A stretch of DNA of 64,000 nucleotides from Acutalibacter sp. 1XD8-36 (GCF_009917525.1 NZ_QZDU01000004.1:124001-188000); one strand, 5' to 3'. Numbered from the stretch's first letter, positions 23,317-32,056 are shown. Numbers and translations are program-made. The notes: generated by a model not told the origin, from the letters alone.

Positions 23317-24231
23317 ATGGCAAATGCGGCTGGGCGCAAGGGTATTTTTATGGACGCGGCGTTTATTACGGCGGGGGCGGCGGTATACGCAACGGCGGTG
23401 ACCGCGCTGACGGCTCCCAACAATATCGCCCCGGGAGGCGTTACGGGACTGTGCACCATGCTGAACTTCCTTTTGGGCACGCCCATAGGATTGATGAGCT
23501 TTCTCATAAACATCCCCATTGTGGTCTGGGCCGTGCTGGAGATAGGCTATAAGCTGGTGGTAAGGACCGTGGCGGCGGTGGTGCTGTCCTCGCTGTTCAT
23601 CGACATTTTCACAGGCTTCATGCCGGTCTACCGGGGGAACCCCATCCTGGTGGCAGTGTTCTCCGGGGTGTGCGAGGGGCTGGGCCTCTCCCTGACCTTT
23701 ATCCGGGGGGCCACCACCGGGGGCACGGACATGGTTGCAAGGCTTTTAGAGCGGCGTATGCCCCATATGTCCATGGGCAAGCTTATGCTTGCCCTGGACG
23801 GCGTTATAGTGGCGGCGTCGGCGGTGGTGTTCGGCAGCATTGAGAACGCCATGTACGCATGTATCTCCATATTTGTCTGCACAAGCATTATAGACGCCAT
23901 ACTCTACGGCACAGACGCGGGGACAGGGAAGCTCTTCTATGTAATGAGCCCAAAGGTGCGGGAGATGGGCCGGCGCATTATAGAGGAGATGGACCGCACG
24001 GTGACATACCTCGGCAGCCACGGGGGATACAGCAACGAGCCGGGGGAGACCATGCTCTGCGTGGTGCGCAGGTTCGAGGTGTACCAGATACAGGCCATAA
24101 TCCGCGAGGAGGATAAAAACGCCTTTGTGATAGTGGGCGACGCGGGCCAGATAACCGGGGAGGGCTTCAAGCCCATGCACCCCGACGACAAGTCCCTTAA
24201 GGAGCTGCTGGGGGAAATAAAGAAAAAATAG
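23317..24231 (+). CDS. YitT family membrane protein
   Basis: The 304-residue protein has five or six membrane segments in the first 190 residues, with ALTAPNNIAPGGVTGL and FIRGATTGGTDMVARLL, both diagnostic for YitT proteins, and a soluble C-terminal DUF2179 domain (VTYLGSHGGYSNEPGETMLCVV). Family members are putative transporters with a ligand-sensing cytoplasmic domain; the substrate is unknown. Confidence 0.9.
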   Translation: MANAAGRKGIFMDAAFITAGAAVYATAVTALTAPNNIAPGGVTGLCTMLNFLLGTPIGLMSFLINIPIVVWAVLEIGYKLVVRTVAAVVLSSLFIDIFTGFMPVYRGNPILVAVFSGVCEGLGLSLTFIRGATTGGTDMVARLLERRMPHMSMGKLMLALDGVIVAASAVVFGSIENAMYACISIFVCTSIIDAILYGTDAGTGKLFYVMSPKVREMGRRIIEEMDRTVTYLGSHGGYSNEPGETMLCVVRRFEVYQIQAIIREEDKNAFVIVGDAGQITGEGFKPMHPDDKSLKELLGEIKKK

Positions 24232-24271
24232 AGTAAAATACAGGGGAGATTAAACTGTGCCCGAAAAAAGC

Positions 24272-24298
24272 AAAAGACCCGGCAGCCCCGGGTCTTCG
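24272..24298. terminator. Terminator between yitT and the Asn/Gln-rich gene
   Basis: AAGACCCGG (24274-24282) and CCGGGTCTT (24288-24296) form a 9-bp stem with a short loop; on the minus strand a T-rich tract follows. It chiefly serves the minus-strand gene. Confidence 0.8.
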
Positions 24299-24311
24299 CT
24301 CCATGCGGCAG

Positions 24312-24482
24312 TTAGAACTGCTCGTTCTGCTCCTGCTCGAAGCTGGACTTCTGGTTCTTGGACTTCTGGTTCTGGCCCTGTGAGTTCTGCTTGTTCTGCT
24401 GATTCTGAGAGCGGTTGTTTTGGCTGTTCTGCTGGTTCTGGGAATTATTCCTGTTCTGGCTGTTGTTCTGATTGTTGCTCAT
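24312..24482 (-). CDS. Asn/Gln-rich small protein, possible spore protein
   Basis: Reading the minus strand from ATG 24482 (8 nt after AAAGGAAG) gives 56 residues made mostly of N, Q and S with scattered R and K (starts MSNNQNNSQNR, ends QEQNEQF), then TAA and a terminator. The composition recalls gamma-type small acid-soluble spore proteins and other N/Q-rich spore proteins of Clostridia, but no SASP signature is present, so the spore role is inference. The repetitive opposite strand would be a Ser/Cys-rich frame with no ribosome binding site. Confidence 0.7.
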   Translation of the reverse strand: MSNNQNNSQNRNNSQNQQNSQNNRSQNQQNKQNSQGQNQKSKNQKSSFEQEQNEQF

Positions 24483-24642
24483 GAGTTCTACTTCCTTTCA
24501 TGCTGTGATAGCAAAGCTGAAGCCGTCCGCAGGGCCCCGTAGCCGGGGCGGTGCGGATACCTTCCGAAATGTATTGTAAGCAGGCTGGGCGGGATTATTC
24601 ATAAGGAAAAATTGAAAAATTTGATTTAGGGAGGAGTGGCCC

Positions 24643-25194
24643 ATGGGCTACTACAGGAAGATGGAGGGAGGCAGGCTGTACCTGTCGCCGACAGACGCGG
24701 GCGAGAGCAAAAGCTATATAAGGTGGATGAACGACCGGGCCGTGGCGGAGATGTTCGGGGAGTACGGCAGCGTGATATCCTCCAGGGAGGACCTGAAGTG
24801 GATATACGAGCCCCCGGCGCATATGCAGCGTTACGCAATAGTGCTCAAGGAGGGAGACGAGCTCATAGGCAGCATAAGCATACACAATATCGACCATCTG
24901 AACCGCAATGCCTTTCTGGGCATATTCATCGGCGAGGAGCGGCACCGAGGGAATGGATATGGGCAGGAGGCATTGGGGCTAATGCTGGAGTATGGCTTCA
25001 AAACCCTTAATCTGCACAATATCATGCTCTCGGTACACGCCGATAACCATGGGGCAATCGCCTGCTATAAAAAGGCCGGCTTTCATGAGGACGGAAAGCT
25101 CAGGGAGTGGGTTTATAAGGACGGCGGATATGTGGACAAACTCTATATGAGCATTATGGAGCACGAATTTTTGGATAGGGGAGTGGCCCAATGA
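24643..25194 (+). CDS. GNAT family N-acetyltransferase
   Basis: The 183-residue protein follows the RimJ/RimL pattern: YLSPTDAGESKSYIRWMND, IGSISIHNID, LGIFIGEERHRGNGYGQEAL (motif A) and HADNHGAIACYKKAGF (motif B). Substrate unknown. It overlaps the RsmF-like gene by 4 nt (ATGA), so the two are coupled and may act on the translation apparatus together. The 150 bp upstream contains a hairpin (TCCGCA/TGCGGA near 24527-24556) of unknown role. Confidence 0.85.
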   Translation: MGYYRKMEGGRLYLSPTDAGESKSYIRWMNDRAVAEMFGEYGSVISSREDLKWIYEPPAHMQRYAIVLKEGDELIGSISIHNIDHLNRNAFLGIFIGEERHRGNGYGQEALGLMLEYGFKTLNLHNIMLSVHADNHGAIACYKKAGFHEDGKLREWVYKDGGYVDKLYMSIMEHEFLDRGVAQ

Positions 25195-26531
25195 ACCTGC
25201 CCGGAGAATTCCTTTCACGGATGGAAGCCCAGCTGGGGAGCGAGTATCCGGCTTTTTTGGCCAGCTATGAGCGTCCGGCGTACCGGGGCGTGCGGCTGAA
25301 CCCGCTGAAATGCGGGGAAAAAACCCTGAGGGAGAGCCTGCCCTTTGAGCTTTTACCCTCGCCTTTTTCAAAGTATTCCTTCTATGCGGACTATAGGGAG
25401 GGCCTGGGGAAGCTTCCGGCCCACCACGCGGGGATGTTCTACTCCCAGGAGCCCTCGGCATCCTCGGCGGTGACGGTTCTGGACCCCCGGCCCGGGGAGC
25501 GGATACTGGACCTCTGCGCGGCCCCCGGGGGGAAGTCCACCCAAATAGCCGGCGCGCTTATGGGAAACGGGCTGCTCTGGGCCAACGAGCCTGTGCGCCA
25601 GAGGGCGGGGGCGCTGATGTCGAATCTGGAGCGGCTGGGAGCGAGAAACGCCGTGGTCTCCTGCGCCTATCCGGAGCGGCTCTGCCCGGGGCTTACAGGG
25701 TATTTCCACCGGGTGCTGGTGGACGCCCCCTGCTCCGGGGAGGGCATGTTCAGGCGGGAGGAGAGGGCCGCCAAGGAGTGGTCGCCCCAGGGGGTGGAGG
25801 CCTGCGCCAGGCGGCAGCTTGGCATACTGGACCAGGCCGCCGGGACCATTATGGAGGGGGGCGTGCTGGTCTACTCCACCTGCACATTCTCATATGCTGA
25901 GAACGAGGGAGTGGTGAGGGAGTTCCTGAGGGGGCACCCGGAGTTTGAGCAGGAAAAAATCCCCGCCGCCTTCGGCAGGGAGGACATGGACCGGGGCCTT
26001 GGAAGAAGGATATACCCCATGGACGGCGGCGAGGGGCACTTCGTGGCCCGCTTTCGCCGGGTGGGTGAGAACACCTGCAGGGCCGGGGAGCACCGGGACA
26101 TTTTAAAGGGCGTGCCTGCGCAAAAAGCCAGGGAGCTTATGAGACAGCTCTTTCCGGAGGATATGGAAGATATGGGGGACATAAGGCTTGCCCAGGCCCG
26201 GGACAGGATATTCCTGCTGCCGGGGGAGCTGCCGGAGCTATCTGGGCTATCGGTGCTCCGGGCGGGGGCGGAGCTGTGTGAAGTCAGGCAGAGCCGCCTG
26301 GAGCCCTCCCACGGCATATTCATGTGCCATAGGCCCGAGGACTGCCGCAATAGGCTGGAGCTCCCGGCAGACGGTCCGGAGATACTGGAGTACCTTAGGG
26401 GCGGGGAGCTGGACTTTGAGGGGGCCGGGTACACGGCGGTGTGTGTGAACGGCGCCGTTACAGGCTTCGGCAAGGCCTCGGGCGGGCGGCTGAAAAACCG
26501 CTACCCCAAGGGCCTGCGCAATTTGAACTAA
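25191..26531 (+). CDS. RsmF/NOL1-NOP2-Sun family rRNA m5C methyltransferase
   Basis: The 446-residue protein has the SAM motif ILDLCAAPGGKSTQ (near 104-117), DAPCSGEGMFRRE (motif IV) and STCTFSYAENE (motif VI with the catalytic Cys), followed by a C-terminal PUA-like domain ending GRLKNRYPKGLR. This order is that of RsmF/YebU-type enzymes, which make 5-methylcytosine in rRNA. The target base cannot be read from sequence. Converges with tmcAL 10 bp downstream with no visible terminator. Confidence 0.9.
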   Translation: MNLPGEFLSRMEAQLGSEYPAFLASYERPAYRGVRLNPLKCGEKTLRESLPFELLPSPFSKYSFYADYREGLGKLPAHHAGMFYSQEPSASSAVTVLDPRPGERILDLCAAPGGKSTQIAGALMGNGLLWANEPVRQRAGALMSNLERLGARNAVVSCAYPERLCPGLTGYFHRVLVDAPCSGEGMFRREERAAKEWSPQGVEACARRQLGILDQAAGTIMEGGVLVYSTCTFSYAENEGVVREFLRGHPEFEQEKIPAAFGREDMDRGLGRRIYPMDGGEGHFVARFRRVGENTCRAGEHRDILKGVPAQKARELMRQLFPEDMEDMGDIRLAQARDRIFLLPGELPELSGLSVLRAGAELCEVRQSRLEPSHGIFMCHRPEDCRNRLELPADGPEILEYLRGGELDFEGAGYTAVCVNGAVTGFGKASGGRLKNRYPKGLRNLN

Positions 26532-26541
26532 ATGAGGGCGC

Positions 26542-27723
26542 TTAAGAACCGACAATGATAAACCCTTCGGTATAGTCCCGGCCCGAGGGCTGAGGGGTGG
26601 GCGAGGCCAGCCCGTAGAGGTCGTCCGCCAAAGCCTCCTGACGGAACACGGCCTGGGCCTTTGGGGGGAGCCGGTTTATATCCGAGCTCCTCACCACCAC
26701 CGGCAGGCTGGACCGGCTGAGCAGCCTCAGGCCCCTGTCTGTGGCCCCCAGGACCCGCAGGTACGGCGGGCTCTCTGGCAGGGGCTCCCGCAGGCCCAGG
26801 AAGGCGTACAGCACCAGGCGGCGCACCCGGGCGTGGGATACCCGCCGGTTCTTTGTGAGGGAGTAGGCCTCCTCCAGGGAGCAGGCCTGCCTTGAGGCGC
26901 GGTACAGGCGGTTTTCAAGGCCCTCGCTTAAATCCGGTAGGGCGGAAAAATCTTCCTTAGACATGGAGCGCAGCCTTGACAGTATGGCCCGCTCAAGGTT
27001 CGGGAGCTGGGCGCAGCGGCCCTCAAGCCTTGCGGATTCCAGGGCGGCGACGGTGCTTTCAGGGGCAAGGCCGGAAAGTGGGTCCCCGGCGAGGGTGAGC
27101 CTTCTTATCTCGCTTGCGGACAAGGGGCCATCTATACTCCCGGCCTCGTCGTGTCCAGCACCCTCCCGCTTTATGGCGGTGGGGGTGAGGGGAGCCCGGA
27201 GCCTTAGTATCGCCTTGCAGTATTCCACCCCCAGGTTGGCGTTGGGGCGGCTGAGCACCTCCCCCGCCCGGGGGCCCAGAAGCTTTTCTGCCGCCAGCTG
27301 CCGCCGGGCCCCGAAGCCAAGGCCTGGCGGGGACTCCCTGAGGGCCCGGGAGAACTCCTCTGAGAGCAGGGCCCCTGCTGTTTCCATCAGCAACCCGGTG
27401 TCCGGGACCTCGCTGCCGAAGTATAGCGCCCCCTGCCCCAGGGCCGCAGCCAGAAAGACGCCCCCCGCGGCAAAGCGCTCTGCCCCGGAGCAGGCCCAGC
27501 TCAGGGGGAGCTCGACGACTAAATCCGCGCCGTTTGAGAGGGCGAGCCTGGTGCGGGTCCATTTGTCTAGCATGGCGGGGGCCCCCCGCTGGACAAAATT
27601 GCCGCTCATAAGGCAGACTACCGGCCCCCCGCAGGCTCCCGCCCGGGAGAGCAGGAGCCTGTGGCCGTGGTGGAGGGGGTCAAGCTCACACACAACGGCT
27701 GAAAATGTATTTTCATGTAGCAT
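26542..27723 (-). CDS. tmcAL: tRNA(Met) cytidine acetate ligase TmcAL
   Basis: The 393-residue protein has the nucleotidyltransferase motif LDPLHHGH (14-21, HxGH-like) and CLMSGNFVQRGAPAMLDKW (37-55), the signature of the TmcAL/YlbM family, plus RPNANLGVEYCKA. The enzyme activates acetate with ATP to form N4-acetylcytidine at the wobble base of elongator tRNA-Met. It is divergent from ackA, an acetate-metabolism gene. Confidence 0.9.
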   Translation of the reverse strand: MLHENTFSAVVCELDPLHHGHRLLLSRAGACGGPVVCLMSGNFVQRGAPAMLDKWTRTRLALSNGADLVVELPLSWACSGAERFAAGGVFLAAALGQGALYFGSEVPDTGLLMETAGALLSEEFSRALRESPPGLGFGARRQLAAEKLLGPRAGEVLSRPNANLGVEYCKAILRLRAPLTPTAIKREGAGHDEAGSIDGPLSASEIRRLTLAGDPLSGLAPESTVAALESARLEGRCAQLPNLERAILSRLRSMSKEDFSALPDLSEGLENRLYRASRQACSLEEAYSLTKNRRVSHARVRRLVLYAFLGLREPLPESPPYLRVLGATDRGLRLLSRSSLPVVVRSSDINRLPPKAQAVFRQEALADDLYGLASPTPQPSGRDYTEGFIIVGS

Positions 27724-27738
27724 TTTCTGTAAAACTCC

Positions 27739-27767
27739 TTGAATTTTTGAACATAGTATAGTATAAT
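27739..27767 (+). promoter_or_regulatory. Promoter of ackA
   Basis: TTGAAT (27739-27744) and TATAAT (27762-27767) are 17 nt apart. An 80-nt leader follows. The AT-rich block also holds minus-strand -10-like sequences for tmcAL. Confidence 0.65.
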
Positions 27768-27846
27768 ATGATACGCAAAGCTAACGGAACCTGAGTTCTT
27801 TACTATCTCTATTATACGAAATATTTATCGGAAAGGAAAGAGAGAT

Positions 27847-29055
27847 ATGAAAATTCTTGTTATCAACGCGGGCAGCTCCTCGCTGAAGTATCAGCTTATA
27901 GATATGGACGGCGAGCAGATGCTCTGCAAGGGGAACTGTGAGCGCATAGGCCTGGACGGCGGTATCTTTACCCATAAGACCGCCGACGGCAGGGAGCTGC
28001 ACAGGGACGTGGACATGCCCGACCATACCGCAGCCTTTACCCAGGTGAAGGAGGCCCTGCTGGACTCTGAGAAGGGCGTTATAAAGGACCTCGCTGAGGT
28101 CTCCGCCATAGGCCACAGGGTGGTTCAGGGCGGCGCCATCTTCCACCAGTCCTGCCTTGTGGATGATAAGGTCATCGCGGACATAGAGAGCCTGATTCCC
28201 CTGGCCCCGCTGCATAACGGCGCCCATGTACAGGGCATAAGGGCCTGCCGGAACCTGTTCGGCGAGAATGTGCCCGAGGCCGTGATTTTCGATACATCCT
28301 TCCACGCCACCATGCCCCCCAAGGCATACATGTACAATGTGCCCTACGAGTATTACGAGAAGTACGCCGTCAGGCGCTACGGCGCACACGGCACCTCCCA
28401 CCGCTATGTGAGCGCCCGCTGTGCAGAGCTTATGGGAAAGGACATAAAGGATCTGAAGATAATCACCTGCCATCTGGGCAACGGCTCCTCCATAACCGCC
28501 GTGGACGGTGGGAAGGTAATAGACACCAGCATGGGCCTGACGCCCCTTGACGGCTTCATGATGGGTGGGCGCACCGGCACCCTGGACCCCTCTGTTGTCA
28601 CCTTCATCATGGAGAAGGAGAATCTGTCCCCTGCACAGATGGACCAGATAATGAATAAAAAGTCCGGGCTTTTGGGCATATCCGGCGTGTCCAGCGACGA
28701 CAGGGACGTTACCGCCGCCCGCAAGGAGGGCAACCCCCGGGCGAAGCTGGCCCACGACATCCTTGAGTACCAGATATCGAAGTTTATCGGCAGCTATATG
28801 GTGGCCCTGGGCGGCTGCGACGCCATGGTGTTTACGGCGGGCGTGGGCGAGAACCAGTGGATGCACCGCTGGGAGATAGGGAAATACCTTGAGTTCCTGG
28901 GCGTGAAGCTGGACGAGAAGCTCAACGAGGAGACCATCCTCGGCAAGGAGGGCAAGATTTCCGCGCCCGACAGCAAAATACAAGTTTACGTCATACCCAC
29001 CAACGAGGAACTGGTAATAGCCAGGGACACAAAGGCGTTGGTTGAGGGCCTATAA
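27847..29055 (+). CDS. ackA: Acetate kinase
   Basis: The 402-residue enzyme matches the family end to end: ILVINAGSSSLKYQL (3-17), FDTSFHATMP, RRYGAHGTSHRYV, CHLGNGSS and FTAGVGENQ. It converts acetyl phosphate and ADP to acetate and ATP in fermentation. No pta gene is adjacent. The 238 bp downstream up to the next gene hold no gene I can support, only the promoter at 29224-29252. Confidence 0.97.
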   Translation: MKILVINAGSSSLKYQLIDMDGEQMLCKGNCERIGLDGGIFTHKTADGRELHRDVDMPDHTAAFTQVKEALLDSEKGVIKDLAEVSAIGHRVVQGGAIFHQSCLVDDKVIADIESLIPLAPLHNGAHVQGIRACRNLFGENVPEAVIFDTSFHATMPPKAYMYNVPYEYYEKYAVRRYGAHGTSHRYVSARCAELMGKDIKDLKIITCHLGNGSSITAVDGGKVIDTSMGLTPLDGFMMGGRTGTLDPSVVTFIMEKENLSPAQMDQIMNKKSGLLGISGVSSDDRDVTAARKEGNPRAKLAHDILEYQISKFIGSYMVALGGCDAMVFTAGVGENQWMHRWEIGKYLEFLGVKLDEKLNEETILGKEGKISAPDSKIQVYVIPTNEELVIARDTKALVEGL

Positions 29056-29223
29056 AAATCTAGCGGGCCTGGGGTATATCATACTGTCCGAAGGAAGGGG
29101 GCCCTGCCCGCCGCCCTTTGGAGAGGGAAAAAATTTAGATGAGTTCTTGGCGGAGCGTCTGCGTGGGGCAGGCGCTTTTGCCGTGGTTGGGGCCGGGAAG
29201 CCGGGGGAAATATCCTGCATCTA

Positions 29224-29252
29224 TTGACGAAAAAGATTTTTCCCATTATAAT
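29224..29252 (+). promoter_or_regulatory. Promoter of the 76-residue secreted protein
   Basis: TTGACG (29224-29229) and TATAAT (29247-29252) are separated by 17 nt. Confidence 0.75.
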
Positions 29253-29293
29253 AAATTTTAAGTAAAGGTAATAATTCAAAAGGAGGGAAGGAA

Positions 29294-29524
29294 ATGAAAA
29301 AAATACTGGGGCTGGCTGGGGCAGCGCTGCTGGTATCAGTTCTGACAGTTTCAGCGTCTGCCGCGGAGGGCCATGTTGGCCGCGCCCGGGCCGACAGTCT
29401 GCCGGAGGGGGTCGTGGGCTGTGCCCAAGTGAGCGCCATGCCGGAGGGCTATGCTGAATACATTCAAAGCAATGTGCTTTCAGTAGCAAGGGCTACAAAC
29501 GAAGTGATTTGCCTGAGGATATAA
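29294..29524 (+). CDS. Small secreted protein (76 residues)
   Basis: A signal peptide (MKKILGLAGAALLVSVLTVS, cleavage after SASA near 23) precedes a mature peptide of about 53 residues with two Cys (near 43 and 73). It has its own promoter, a strong AGGAGGGAAGG ribosome binding site and a terminator. It matches no family I know. Signal peptide style resembles the secreted protein at 1877-2539, but the mature parts are not alike. Confidence 0.65.
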   Translation: MKKILGLAGAALLVSVLTVSASAAEGHVGRARADSLPEGVVGCAQVSAMPEGYAEYIQSNVLSVARATNEVICLRI

Positions 29525-29525
29525 G

Positions 29526-29565
29526 AAAAGGGCGCCCGGGTAAGGAAAAAACCGGGCGCTCTTTT
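29526..29565. terminator. Bidirectional terminator
   Basis: AAAAGGGCGCCCGG (29526-29539) pairs with CCGGGCGCTCTTTT (29552-29565) with one G-U pair. It lies between the small secreted protein and the convergent isomerase-like gene. Confidence 0.85.
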
Positions 29566-29602
29566 AACATCACATGAAAATATTTGGAAAAGGCTGGCCT
29601 GC

Positions 29603-30352
29603 TCAGAACTTCCCCTGAAGGTTTCGGAAGCTGGTCTCCAGGCAGTCGAAGGGGCTGCCAACACAGGTGTCCTGCTCCACCAGCAGGTGCTTTGTGACGC
29701 ATTTTTCGGCAGTCTTAATGATTTTATCAAAATCCAGATTTCCCTCGCCCACAGGGGCCATTACAGGCTCCCAGCCCCTTACAGCCATATCCTTAAGGTG
29801 TATGCAGGGGATTCTGCCGGAGAGCTTCTCCATCCAGGCGCACACGTCCGCGCCGCCCATATGCACCCAGTATGTATCCAGGGTAAAGCCGAGCTCATCC
29901 GGGGCGAAGCTCTCAAGGAGGGTGTCCATAACAAGGGTGCCGTTAAACTTCTGGAACTCCACGTTGTGGTTATGGTACATGAGCAGCTTACCGGCGGCGG
30001 CTATCCTCTTGGCGGCCTCCCTATAGTCGTCGGCAAAGTGCCAGAGCCATTCGGGGGAGCAGTACTTTTTGGGCATCATGCCTATGCCTATATAATCGCA
30101 GCCCATAACGTCGTGCTCCTTTATAACGGCCTCGGTGTCGTTCATGATACGGTTTGGGTCGGTATGGGTGAGCACTATCTGAAGGCCGTGCTTATCGCAG
30201 AGCTCCCGTACCCTCTCCGGGGCGATGGGCCCTATGGCGGATATCTGCACGGTCTTATAGCCCATTTTCGCCACCCTCATAAGGGAGTAGTCCAGGTCCT
30301 TTTCAGTCTGGGTGTATTCACGCAGGGTGAATAGCTGTGCGCCTAATGTCAT
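29603..30352 (-). CDS. Sugar phosphate isomerase/epimerase family protein
   Basis: The 249-residue TIM-barrel protein of the xylose-isomerase-like family shows MGYKTVQISA, LLMYHNHNVEF, LDTYWVHMGGAD and CIHLKDM, which contribute the metal-binding Glu/Asp/His positions of the family. Likely a cytoplasmic sugar or inositol-type isomerase; the substrate is unknown. It has its own promoter at 30383-30411. Confidence 0.85.
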   Translation of the reverse strand: MTLGAQLFTLREYTQTEKDLDYSLMRVAKMGYKTVQISAIGPIAPERVRELCDKHGLQIVLTHTDPNRIMNDTEAVIKEHDVMGCDYIGIGMMPKKYCSPEWLWHFADDYREAAKRIAAAGKLLMYHNHNVEFQKFNGTLVMDTLLESFAPDELGFTLDTYWVHMGGADVCAWMEKLSGRIPCIHLKDMAVRGWEPVMAPVGEGNLDFDKIIKTAEKCVTKHLLVEQDTCVGSPFDCLETSFRNLQGKF

Positions 30353-30382
30353 GATAAAAAACCTCCTGATGCTTTTGATATC

Positions 30383-30411
30383 ATATTAACCCAGCGGCCA
30401 CCGAATGTCAA
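30383..30411 (-). promoter_or_regulatory. Promoter of the 29603-30352 isomerase-like gene
   Basis: On the minus strand TTGACA (30406-30411) and TAATAT (30383-30388) are 17 nt apart. Confidence 0.75.
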
Positions 30412-30415
30412 GGGC

Positions 30416-30442
30416 TTGATTTTTTCCGGGAAAAAGTATAAT
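30416..30442 (+). promoter_or_regulatory. Possible promoter of ridA
   Basis: TATAAT at 30437-30442 is clear; the only -35-like sequence, TTGATT at 30416-30421, gives a short 15-nt spacer. Confidence 0.4.
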
Positions 30443-30478
30443 ATATAAGGTACAACCAGATTTAAGGAGGAAATTTTC

Positions 30479-30853
30479 ATGAATAAAACTATAACAGCCC
30501 AGAATGCCCCCGCCGCCGTGGGGCCCTACTGCCACGCCAAGCTCTGCGGCAATACCCTCTATACCTCCGGACAGCTGGGGCTGGTCCCCGCCACCGGCGA
30601 GCTGCCCGAGGGCGTTGAGGCCCAGGCCCGGCAGGCCCTTGACAACCTTAAGGCTGTGCTTGAGGCAGGGGGCATGGTCCTCTCCGACGTGGTAAAGACC
30701 ACGGTGTTTTTAGCCGACATGAAGGACTTTGCCGCCATCAACGGCATTTATGCCGAGTATTTCACAGGCGAAGCCCCCGCCCGCGCCTGCGTGCAGGTGG
30801 CGGCCCTACCCAAGGGTGCGCTGTTTGAGATAGAGGCCGTGGCGGTAAAGTAA
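30479..30853 (+). CDS. ridA: RidA/YjgF family enamine/imine deaminase
   Basis: The 124-residue protein matches RidA: NAPAAVGPYCHAK, LYTSGQLGL, VVKTTVFLADMKDFAAIN and APARACVQVAALPKGALFEIEAVA. The Arg in APAR is the substrate-binding arginine of the family. RidA hydrolyses reactive 2-aminoacrylate formed by PLP enzymes. It precedes asnA by 30 bp and they may share transcription. Confidence 0.93.
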   Translation: MNKTITAQNAPAAVGPYCHAKLCGNTLYTSGQLGLVPATGELPEGVEAQARQALDNLKAVLEAGGMVLSDVVKTTVFLADMKDFAAINGIYAEYFTGEAPARACVQVAALPKGALFEIEAVAVK

Positions 30854-30883
30854 AATAATTTGACTTGATTGGAAGTGTTTCCC

Positions 30884-31885
30884 ATGACGACCATACCAGA
30901 GGGCTATGTCTCCGCCCTTAGCCTGTATGACACACAAAAAGCTATCGGCCTGATAAAGAACGTGTTTCAGGTAAAGCTCTGCGCGGCCCTGCACCTGAAA
31001 AGGGTCACGGCCCCCCTGTTCGTGGACCCGGCCACAGGCCTTAACGATGATTTAAACGGCGTGGAGCGCCCGGTAGGGTTCGACATCCCCGCGGTGGGCA
31101 TAGATGGGCAGGTGGTGCACTCACTGGCAAAGTGGAAACGCCTGGCCCTTAAAGACTATGGCTTCTACGTGGGCAACGGCCTTGTGACGGACATGAACGC
31201 CATACGCCGGGACGAGGAGCTGGACAATCTCCACTCGGTCTATGTGGACCAGTGGGACTGGGAGAAGGTCATAGATTCGGAGAGCCGGAATATAGGCTTC
31301 CTTAGGGAGACCGTCGCCCGCATAGTGAGCGCAATCTGCGGCACCCTGGACGAGCTCCAGTGGCAGCTCCCGGACCTGCCCACGGACCTCTGCCGGGAGG
31401 TTACCTTCATCACTGCCCAGAGCCTTGAGGATATGTGGCCCGAGCTCAGCCCCAAGGAGCGGGAGCAGAGGTTCACAAGGGAGCATAAGACGGTGTTCAT
31501 AGAGGGGATAGGCGGCAGGCTGAAGAGCGGCGCGCCCCACGACGGGCGGGCCCCCGACTATGATGACTGGGAGCTTAACGGCGACCTGCTGTTCTGGCAC
31601 GAGCCCCTGGGCTGCGCCCTGGAGATAAGCAGCATGGGTATCCGCGTGGACGCTGAAAGCCTTTCCCGCCAGCTAAAGGAGTCCGGCTGCGAGAGCCGCA
31701 GGGAGCTCCCCTTCCATAAGCTGCTCCTGGACGGCGGCCTGCCCCTCACCATCGGCGGCGGCATCGGCCAGAGCAGGCTGTGCATGCTGCTTTTGGGCAA
31801 GGCCCATATCGGCGAGGTACAGGCCTCCCTATGGGACGGGGAGACCAGGGAGAAGTGCCGGGCGGCGGGGGTCGTGCTGCTGTAG
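30884..31885 (+). CDS. asnA: Aspartate-ammonia ligase AsnA
   Basis: From ATG 30884 (GGAAG upstream) the 333-residue protein aligns with AsnA: TQKAIGLIKNVFQ, LHLKRVTAPLFVDP, LNGVERPVGFDI, HSLAKWKR, VYVDQWDWEKVI and LTIGGGIGQSRLCMLLL. It makes asparagine from aspartate, ammonia and ATP using an aminoacyl-tRNA-synthetase-like fold. A TTG at 30869 is a less likely start. A second, glutamine-dependent asparagine synthetase is encoded at 47815-49668. Confidence 0.95.
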   Translation: MTTIPEGYVSALSLYDTQKAIGLIKNVFQVKLCAALHLKRVTAPLFVDPATGLNDDLNGVERPVGFDIPAVGIDGQVVHSLAKWKRLALKDYGFYVGNGLVTDMNAIRRDEELDNLHSVYVDQWDWEKVIDSESRNIGFLRETVARIVSAICGTLDELQWQLPDLPTDLCREVTFITAQSLEDMWPELSPKEREQRFTREHKTVFIEGIGGRLKSGAPHDGRAPDYDDWELNGDLLFWHEPLGCALEISSMGIRVDAESLSRQLKESGCESRRELPFHKLLLDGGLPLTIGGGIGQSRLCMLLLGKAHIGEVQASLWDGETREKCRAAGVVLL

Positions 31886-31956
31886 GGCTTGATGAACCGA
31901 GGCTGCTGTGCTAAAATTGACACGTAAAGTAACAATCGTGCATGGAACCACAAAGA

Positions 31957-31991
31957 GACCGCCAGAGGGGGGCACCTCTGGCGGTCTTTTT
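31957..31991 (+). terminator. Terminator after asnA
   Basis: GACCGCCAGAGG (31957-31968) and its perfect complement (31975-31986) are followed by TTTTT. Confidence 0.92.
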
Positions 31992-32004
31992 GGATGCTTT
32001 AGCG

Positions 32005-32037
32005 AAAACGCCGCATCTTTTTAAAGACGCGGCGTTT
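32005..32037 (-). terminator. Terminator of the 32057-32944 gene
   Basis: Arms AAACGCCGC (32006-32014) and GCGGCGTTT (32029-32037) enclose a 14-nt loop; on the minus strand the stem is followed by TTTT. Confidence 0.75.
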
Positions 32038-32056
32038 GACTGTTCAGCGGGAAAGC

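Noticed and set aside
23317-24231. Possible mobile-element origin of the region around repeat A
   Set aside because: No transposase, direct repeat pair or composition shift was seen; only the small palindrome is present.
24257-24484. Plus-strand Ser/Cys-rich frame opposite the Asn/Gln-rich gene
   Set aside because: It has no ribosome binding site and begins inside the terminator; the minus-strand gene has a start signal and terminator.
29042-29227. A 61-codon frame overlapping the end of ackA
   Set aside because: No ribosome binding site, no recognisable protein pattern, overlaps ackA codons, and it ends inside the promoter of the next gene.
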